A DNA stretch of 64,000 bases, from contig NZ_JAGJEA010000006.1 in the NCBI RefSeq assembly GCF_018100805.1, positions 226,279-290,278 on the forward strand. The letters run 5' to 3'. Of the stretch, positions 59,537-64,000 are shown one piece after another. The translations under genes and the position numbers were made by a program. The DNA comes from Aquimarina sp. MMG016 (GTDB taxonomy: Bacteria; Bacteroidota; Bacteroidia; Flavobacteriales; Flavobacteriaceae). Under the pieces are notes generated by a model that saw only the letters and a program-made list of their open reading frames with translations, did not search any database and had not been told where the DNA came from. Numbering within the stretch: position 1 is the first letter of the stretch; every line of letters starts with the position of its first letter.

Positions 59537-59575
59537 AATATATGGAATAATTCCATATATTTGGAAATATTCCAA
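59537..59575. promoter_or_regulatory. Tandem TGGAA-N3-TTCCA operators on the dinB promoter
   Basis: Site 1 is TGGAA-TAA-TTCCA (59543-59555), inside a 25-nt palindrome (59537-59561, 12-bp arms). Site 2 is TGGAA-ATA-TTCCA (59562-59574). The centres are 19 bp apart. A perfect -7 box TATATTTG (59556-59563) lies between and partly in the sites, with no good TTG element. The arrangement is that expected for a repressor blocking polymerase; the TTG start of the polymerase gene is 13 nt further on. Confidence 0.7.
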
Positions 59576-59587
59576 AAAAAATAAATT

Positions 59588-60799
59588 TTGAGAACAATAT
59601 TACATATGGACTTGGATACATTCTACGTATCTGTAGAACGACTCATTAATAGCTCACTACAAGACAAACCCCTATTAGTAGGAGGAACCAGTGATCGCGG
59701 TGTAGTAGCAGCGTGTAGTTACGAAACCAGAACATATGGAATACACTCTGGAATGTCAATGAAGATTGCCAAAGAACTCTGTCCTGAAGCCGTAGTCATA
59801 AAAGGCAATGCAGGAACTTACAGTAAACATTCTGATGTAGTAACAGAGATTATTAAAGAAAATGTACCTGTTTTCGAAAAATCTAGTATCGATGAGTTTT
59901 ATGCAGATCTCTCAGGAATGGATAAATTTTTTGGAGCTTACACATATGCCTCAGAATTACGCCAAAAAATCATGTCAGAAACTGGACTTCCTATATCCTT
60001 TGGACTTTCACAGAATAAAGTAGTATCTAAAGTAGCTACTAATGAGGCAAAACCCAATAATCAGATGAAAATAGACTTTGGCACAGAAAAACCTTTTCTG
60101 GCCCCTTTATCTATTAAAAAAATTCCTATGGTAGGAGAAAAAACCTACTACACCCTTAGAAATCTGGGAGTGCGTTATGTAAATACTATACAAGAAATGC
60201 CTGTAGAAGTCATACAAAGAGTATTAGGTGTTAATGGTCGCACGATCTGGAAAAGAGCCAATGGTATAGATAATACTCCTGTGATATCCTTTTCTGAACG
60301 TAAATCAATCTCTACAGAAAGAACATTTGATAGAGATACTATAGATATCTATAAACTTCGTAACATCCTGATCGCCATGACAGAAAACCTATCATATCAG
60401 TTGCGTAGAGGAAATAAGCTTACCGCCTGTATTGCTGTAAAAGTTAGATATTCAGACTTTAATACTTACACAAAACAACTTAAAATACCATACACAAGCG
60501 CAGATCATACTCTTATACCAAAAATTCAGGAACTCTTTGATAAACTGTATCAAAAACGATTATTAGTACGATTGATTGGTATTCGATTTAGTCACTTGGT
60601 TAATGGTAATTATCAGATCAATCTGTTTGACGATGATGAAAAACAACTCAATTTATACCAAGCATTAGATAATATTAGAATTCGATATGGGGATCGAAGT
60701 GTAATTAGGGCAGCCGCTATGGGAGCCAAAACGATTGGCAGGATGCAAAACCCTTTTAACGGACAACCTCCCATCGTATTGGCTCACAGAAAACAGTAA
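59588..60799 (+). CDS. dinB: DNA polymerase IV (Y-family translesion polymerase)
   Basis: The 403-residue Y-family polymerase starts with HMDLDTFYVSVERL (catalytic Asp8) and has the second acidic set Asp102-Glu103 in SSIDEFYAD. It also has CSYETRTYGIHSGMSM, the thumb helix-hairpin-helix (KKIPMVGEKTYYTLRNLGVR), the little-finger domain, and a probable clamp-binding motif QINLFD near residue 345. It copies damaged DNA with low fidelity. The start is TTG, as the family N-terminus requires. Downstream is a DnaE-like polymerase gene, and upstream are the tandem operators, so damage-inducible expression is likely. Confidence 0.95.
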   Translation: MRTILHMDLDTFYVSVERLINSSLQDKPLLVGGTSDRGVVAACSYETRTYGIHSGMSMKIAKELCPEAVVIKGNAGTYSKHSDVVTEIIKENVPVFEKSSIDEFYADLSGMDKFFGAYTYASELRQKIMSETGLPISFGLSQNKVVSKVATNEAKPNNQMKIDFGTEKPFLAPLSIKKIPMVGEKTYYTLRNLGVRYVNTIQEMPVEVIQRVLGVNGRTIWKRANGIDNTPVISFSERKSISTERTFDRDTIDIYKLRNILIAMTENLSYQLRRGNKLTACIAVKVRYSDFNTYTKQLKIPYTSADHTLIPKIQELFDKLYQKRLLVRLIGIRFSHLVNGNYQINLFDDDEKQLNLYQALDNIRIRYGDRSVIRAAAMGAKTIGRMQNPFNGQPPIVLAHRKQ

Positions 60800-60822
60800 C
60801 TAAAAATCAACAATAATAACCT

Positions 60823-60905
60823 GGGCATCCGAGCGGGCTATACGTTTCAATTCCTCGTCCCGATTATCATCGGGACTGTGGGATTTCCACTGCTATCCCT
60901 GATGC
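60823..60905. repeat. GC-rich structured intergenic element
   Basis: Between the two polymerase genes is an ~83-bp, unusually GC-rich block. The outer arms GCATC (60825-60829) and GATGC (60901-60905) are complementary. An inner hairpin GTCCCGAT-TATC-ATCGGGAC (60857-60876) is perfect over 8 bp. It is also flanked by CGGGCTATACGTTTCAA on one side and GGATTTCCACTGCTATCCC on the other. I recall similar blocks as dispersed intergenic repeats in Flavobacteriaceae, but could not check this. It may end dinB transcription or be a mobile repeat. Confidence 0.55.
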
Positions 60906-61011
60906 TTTTTAAAATTAGAAAAGTGAAAATAAAAATTCAAAAAACACTAAATAGCTAAAATAGACTATCTAATTCTAAAGCTATAATTCATAAACCTGCA
61001 TTCCTTAAAAG

Positions 61012-64000
61012 ATGTACTTAAATTGTCATTCATATTATAGTTTGCGTTTCGGAACATTTTCTGAAATAGACTTGTTAGAGCTTGCAAAACAAAATAATAT
61101 AAGCTGTCTAGCATTAACAGATATCAATAATACATCTGCTTGCCTGAATTTTATTAGAAAAGCAAAAGATCATAGGATCAAGCCTATAGTTGGTATTGAC
61201 TTTAGAAATAACCATCAACCGCTATATGTAGGTTTAGCAAAAAACAATTATGGATACAAAGAACTCAATGATTTTTTGTCTCTCCATCTTCATAATAAAA
61301 AAAACCTTCCCACTATCGCGCCAACATTTGAAAACGCCTATGTTATTTATCCTTTTACACAAGTTCTAGAATTACAAAAAACTAATTTCACATCAAACGA
61401 ATTTATAGGTATTTCATTAAAAGAAATTTCAAAGCTTAGGTTTTCAGAGTATAAAAAATTAGAAGATAAGCTTGTTATACTACAACCTGTAACCTTCAGA
61501 AATAAGAAAGATTTTAATGCACATCGACTACTCAGAGCTATTGATAACAATACACTATTAAGCCGCCTTCCAGAAGAGCAGCAAGCTTGTTTTTCAGAAC
61601 AAATGATTACAGATTATGAAATTAGAAAACAATTCTCTGAGTTTGATTTTATAATTAAAAACACAGAACATATTATAAAGGAATGTACTATTAATTTTAA
61701 CTTTTCTAAGAACAAACCTTCACTCAATCAAAAAACGTATACAGGTAGTATAAAAAAAGACAATAAGTTACTCAGAAAATTATGTAAAGAAGGATTACCC
61801 TATCGCTACCCAAATCCCAACCAAAAGGTGTTAGATAGATTAGAAAAAGAGCTATCTCTAATTACAAAAATGAATTTTGTCTCTTATTTTTTGATCAATT
61901 GGAGAATTATCTCTTATGCTCAAAATAAAGGATACTATTATGTAGGTCGCGGTAGTGGCGCCAATAGTATTGTAGCTTATTTATTACGCATCACAGACGT
62001 AGATCCAATCGAGTTAGACCTATATTTTGAACGATTTATTAACTCACATCGCACCAGCCCTCCTGATTTTGATATTGATTTTTCCTGGAAAGATCGACAA
62101 GACATTACTCGCTTTATCTTTGAGGAATTTGGCAATGTAGCACTACTCGGAGCATATGTTACTTTCCATTATAAAGGTGCTGTAAGAGAGCTAGGCAAAG
62201 TATTTGGGCTACCTAAATTTGAAATTGACAAATTAAGTGAAGGAGATTATGACTATAATTCTTTAGATCATATTCACAAACTAGTGATCACTTATAGTAA
62301 GCTTATTCAGGGTATCCCAAACTATATCAGTATTCATGCCAGCGGAATATTAGTGAGTGAAAAACCTTTGCACTATTACTCTGCTACAGATCTACCACCA
62401 AAAGGTTTTCCTACTGTTCAATTTGATATGATTATTGCAGAAGATTTAGGGTTATACAAATATGATATTTTAGGGCAACGAGGGTTAGCCAAAATCAAAG
62501 ATGCTATCAAAATCATTGAATACAATCAACCAAATAATTCAGATTTTGATATTCATAATATCAAAAGATTTAAAGAAGATCCAAAAGTCAATGGTTTGAT
62601 TCGTGATGCAAAATGTCTAGCCTGTTTTTATGTAGAATCCCCTGCTATGCGTATGCTATTAAGCAAACTTAAGACCAGTAATTACATAGGATTAGTAGCA
62701 GCAAGTTCTATTATACGACCAGGAGTAGCTAAAAGTGGAATGATGCGTGAATATATTCTAAGAGAACACGATGTAGAGAGAAGAAAAAATTCACATCCAA
62801 TTATGCTTGATCTTATGAATGAAACCTATGGAATTATGGTATATCAAGAAGACGTCATTAAGGTAGCTCACTTTTTTGCAAAACTTACCCTGGATGAAGC
62901 AGATGTGTTACGAAGAGGAATGAGTGGTAAATTTAGATCTAGAAAAGAGTTTAAAGAAGTTCAAAACAAATTTATTGATAACTGTAGAGCCGAAGGATAT
63001 AAAGAAAATTTGATTTTAGAAATATGGAACCAAGTAGCAAGTTTTGCAGGTTATGCTTTTCCAAAAGGACACTCTGCATCCTATGCTGTAGAAAGCTATC
63101 AAAGTTTATTTCTTAAAGCTTATTTCCCTCTAGAATACCTAGTCGCAACATTAAATAATGGTGGTGGTTTTTATCGTCCTGAAATATATCTACACGAAGC
63201 AAAACTCCTTGGAGCAAAAATCTTATCACCATGCATTAACACCAGCGAATATGAACACATCCTACAAGGAAGAACTATATTTCTCGGATTTATGGCATTA
63301 AGGAATTTAGATCATAAAACCATTCAAATTATTTTATCAGATCGTGATAAAAATGGATTGTATTCATCCTTAGATCATTTTATAGACAGAGTGTCTATAA
63401 GTACTGAACAAATAAGTATCTTAATAAAAATAGATGCATTTAGATTCACTAAAAAAAACAAACACGAATTATTATGGGAAGCGCATTTTAAACTAAATAG
63501 CATTCCTTCTAATGAGTATAACCAGCCTCTTTTATTCCAGCAAAAACGTACAGAATACAAACTTCCTCAATTAAAAGTATCGTTATTAGAAGTTGCTTTT
63601 GAACAAATTGAATCTTTCGGATTTCCATTATGTGGTTATTATCAAATATTAGCTACAAAACCTACGAATAAAAACAGAGCTTCTCAGCTGCGACGATATC
63701 TCAACAAAAACATTGACATATACGGATATTTAATTGCAATGAAGAATACTACTACTTCTAACGGAAAACGTATGGCATTTGGAACATTCCTAGATCAATT
63801 CGGAGATATTTTTGATACTGTTTTGTTTCCTAAAGTACAAGAAAAATATAAGCTTAAACACAAAGGTGTCTATCGAATGTATGGTAAAGTAGTAGAAGAG
63901 TTTAGTTTTTTAAGCATTGAAGTAATAAAAATTGTAAAACAAGATTATATACCAGATCCCAGATATGCTGAGGCAAATTCTCCCTTAGAAGTTATTGAAT
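61012..64000 (+). CDS. DnaE-like DNA polymerase III alpha subunit (error-prone type), 3' end missing
   Basis: The frame is open from ATG 61012 to the window end, 996 codons so far and without a stop. It starts with a PHP domain (MYLNCHSYYSLRFGTFSEID), then the C-family polymerase palm with GRGSGANSIVAYLL and the catalytic Asp pair in PPDFDIDF. Later it has HASGILVSEKP, VQFDMIIAEDLGLYKYDILG, IMVYQEDVIKVAHFFA, RRGMSGKF and FPKGHSASYAVESYQ. The PHP metal site is degenerate. It follows dinB and is the Bacteroidota dinB/dnaE-type translesion cassette; the replicative DnaE is larger. Separation from dinB is 212 bp, including the GC-rich element. Confidence 0.93.
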   Translation, partial: MYLNCHSYYSLRFGTFSEIDLLELAKQNNISCLALTDINNTSACLNFIRKAKDHRIKPIVGIDFRNNHQPLYVGLAKNNYGYKELNDFLSLHLHNKKNLPTIAPTFENAYVIYPFTQVLELQKTNFTSNEFIGISLKEISKLRFSEYKKLEDKLVILQPVTFRNKKDFNAHRLLRAIDNNTLLSRLPEEQQACFSEQMITDYEIRKQFSEFDFIIKNTEHIIKECTINFNFSKNKPSLNQKTYTGSIKKDNKLLRKLCKEGLPYRYPNPNQKVLDRLEKELSLITKMNFVSYFLINWRIISYAQNKGYYYVGRGSGANSIVAYLLRITDVDPIELDLYFERFINSHRTSPPDFDIDFSWKDRQDITRFIFEEFGNVALLGAYVTFHYKGAVRELGKVFGLPKFEIDKLSEGDYDYNSLDHIHKLVITYSKLIQGIPNYISIHASGILVSEKPLHYYSATDLPPKGFPTVQFDMIIAEDLGLYKYDILGQRGLAKIKDAIKIIEYNQPNNSDFDIHNIKRFKEDPKVNGLIRDAKCLACFYVESPAMRMLLSKLKTSNYIGLVAASSIIRPGVAKSGMMREYILREHDVERRKNSHPIMLDLMNETYGIMVYQEDVIKVAHFFAKLTLDEADVLRRGMSGKFRSRKEFKEVQNKFIDNCRAEGYKENLILEIWNQVASFAGYAFPKGHSASYAVESYQSLFLKAYFPLEYLVATLNNGGGFYRPEIYLHEAKLLGAKILSPCINTSEYEHILQGRTIFLGFMALRNLDHKTIQIILSDRDKNGLYSSLDHFIDRVSISTEQISILIKIDAFRFTKKNKHELLWEAHFKLNSIPSNEYNQPLLFQQKRTEYKLPQLKVSLLEVAFEQIESFGFPLCGYYQILATKPTNKNRASQLRRYLNKNIDIYGYLIAMKNTTTSNGKRMAFGTFLDQFGDIFDTVLFPKVQEKYKLKHKGVYRMYGKVVEEFSFLSIEVIKIVKQDYIPDPRYAEANSPLEVIE

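Noticed and set aside
63375..63560. Minus-strand ORF in the DnaE-like gene
   Set aside because: Antisense to an uninterrupted polymerase frame; not supported.

Overview
The window looks like a chromosomal segment of a marine-type member of the Flavobacteriaceae (phylum Bacteroidota; Aquimarina-like is my best guess, at low confidence). The reasons are: very AT-rich DNA; Bacteroidota-specific families (TonB-dependent receptors, DUF4249 lipoprotein, PorD of the type IX secretion system, the Bacteroidota form of RpoZ, a DUF6340-like lipoprotein); promoters of the form TTG-N18-21-TAnnTTTG instead of TTGACA/TATAAT; little Shine-Dalgarno signal; and frequent TTG starts (recN, an EamA gene, yigZ, the ECF sigma gene, a TonB receptor gene, dinB). 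No rRNA, tRNA, CRISPR array, IS element or prophage was recognised.

Layout. 1-4.6 kb: the 3' part of a TonB-dependent receptor gene, a lipoprotein and a LytS/LytTR two-component pair. 4.6-10.5 kb (minus): fabI and the compact bamD-rpoZ-coaBC-porD-recN run, with a good promoter before bamD. 10.6-13 kb (minus): DUF6913-like, dapA, and an inward-rectifier K+ channel. 13-15.8 kb: a large SF1B helicase with a degenerate nuclease-like C-terminus. 15.8-18.8 kb: four tandem YhhN-family membrane proteins. 18.9-22.8 kb: ligA, a LOG protein, prmC, a GNAT enzyme. 22.9-26.5 kb (plus): an overlapping set with ribD, HAD, EamA and yigZ. 27-30 kb: dnaA, a low-molecular-weight phosphatase and an RsmI-like methylase. 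29.8-33.2 kb (minus): a lysozyme-like protein and dapF-GNAT-mltG. 33.3-42.2 kb (plus): HtrA protease, GAPDH, a coiled-coil protein, trmD, rplS, a candidate structured RNA, monomeric isocitrate dehydrogenase and a GrpB-family protein, mostly separated by clear intrinsic terminators.

42.3-49 kb is an envelope-sensing region: an ECF sigma factor, a membrane anti-sigma-like protein, a periplasmic DUF4097-like protein, a small outer-membrane barrel, then a TonB receptor with its DUF4249 lipoprotein. The sigma operon and the barrel gene share an identical bipartite upstream motif, which suggests an autoregulated ECF regulon. 49-50 kb holds murQ and a small membrane protein. 50-57 kb (minus) holds a DUF6340-like lipoprotein and an Rrf2 regulator followed by two paralogous TPR-histidine kinases and one LytTR regulator whose phospho-acceptor Asp is replaced by Glu. 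A 34-bp perfect palindrome lies next to the Rrf2 promoter.

57-64 kb: a surface-type lipoprotein, a DinB-family (YfiT-like) protein, a coiled-coil secreted protein, and a translesion module of DNA polymerase IV plus a DnaE-like polymerase cut by the window end. Two tandem TGGAA-N3-TTCCA operators sit on its promoter and look like a damage-response control site. A GC-rich structured element separates the two polymerase genes.
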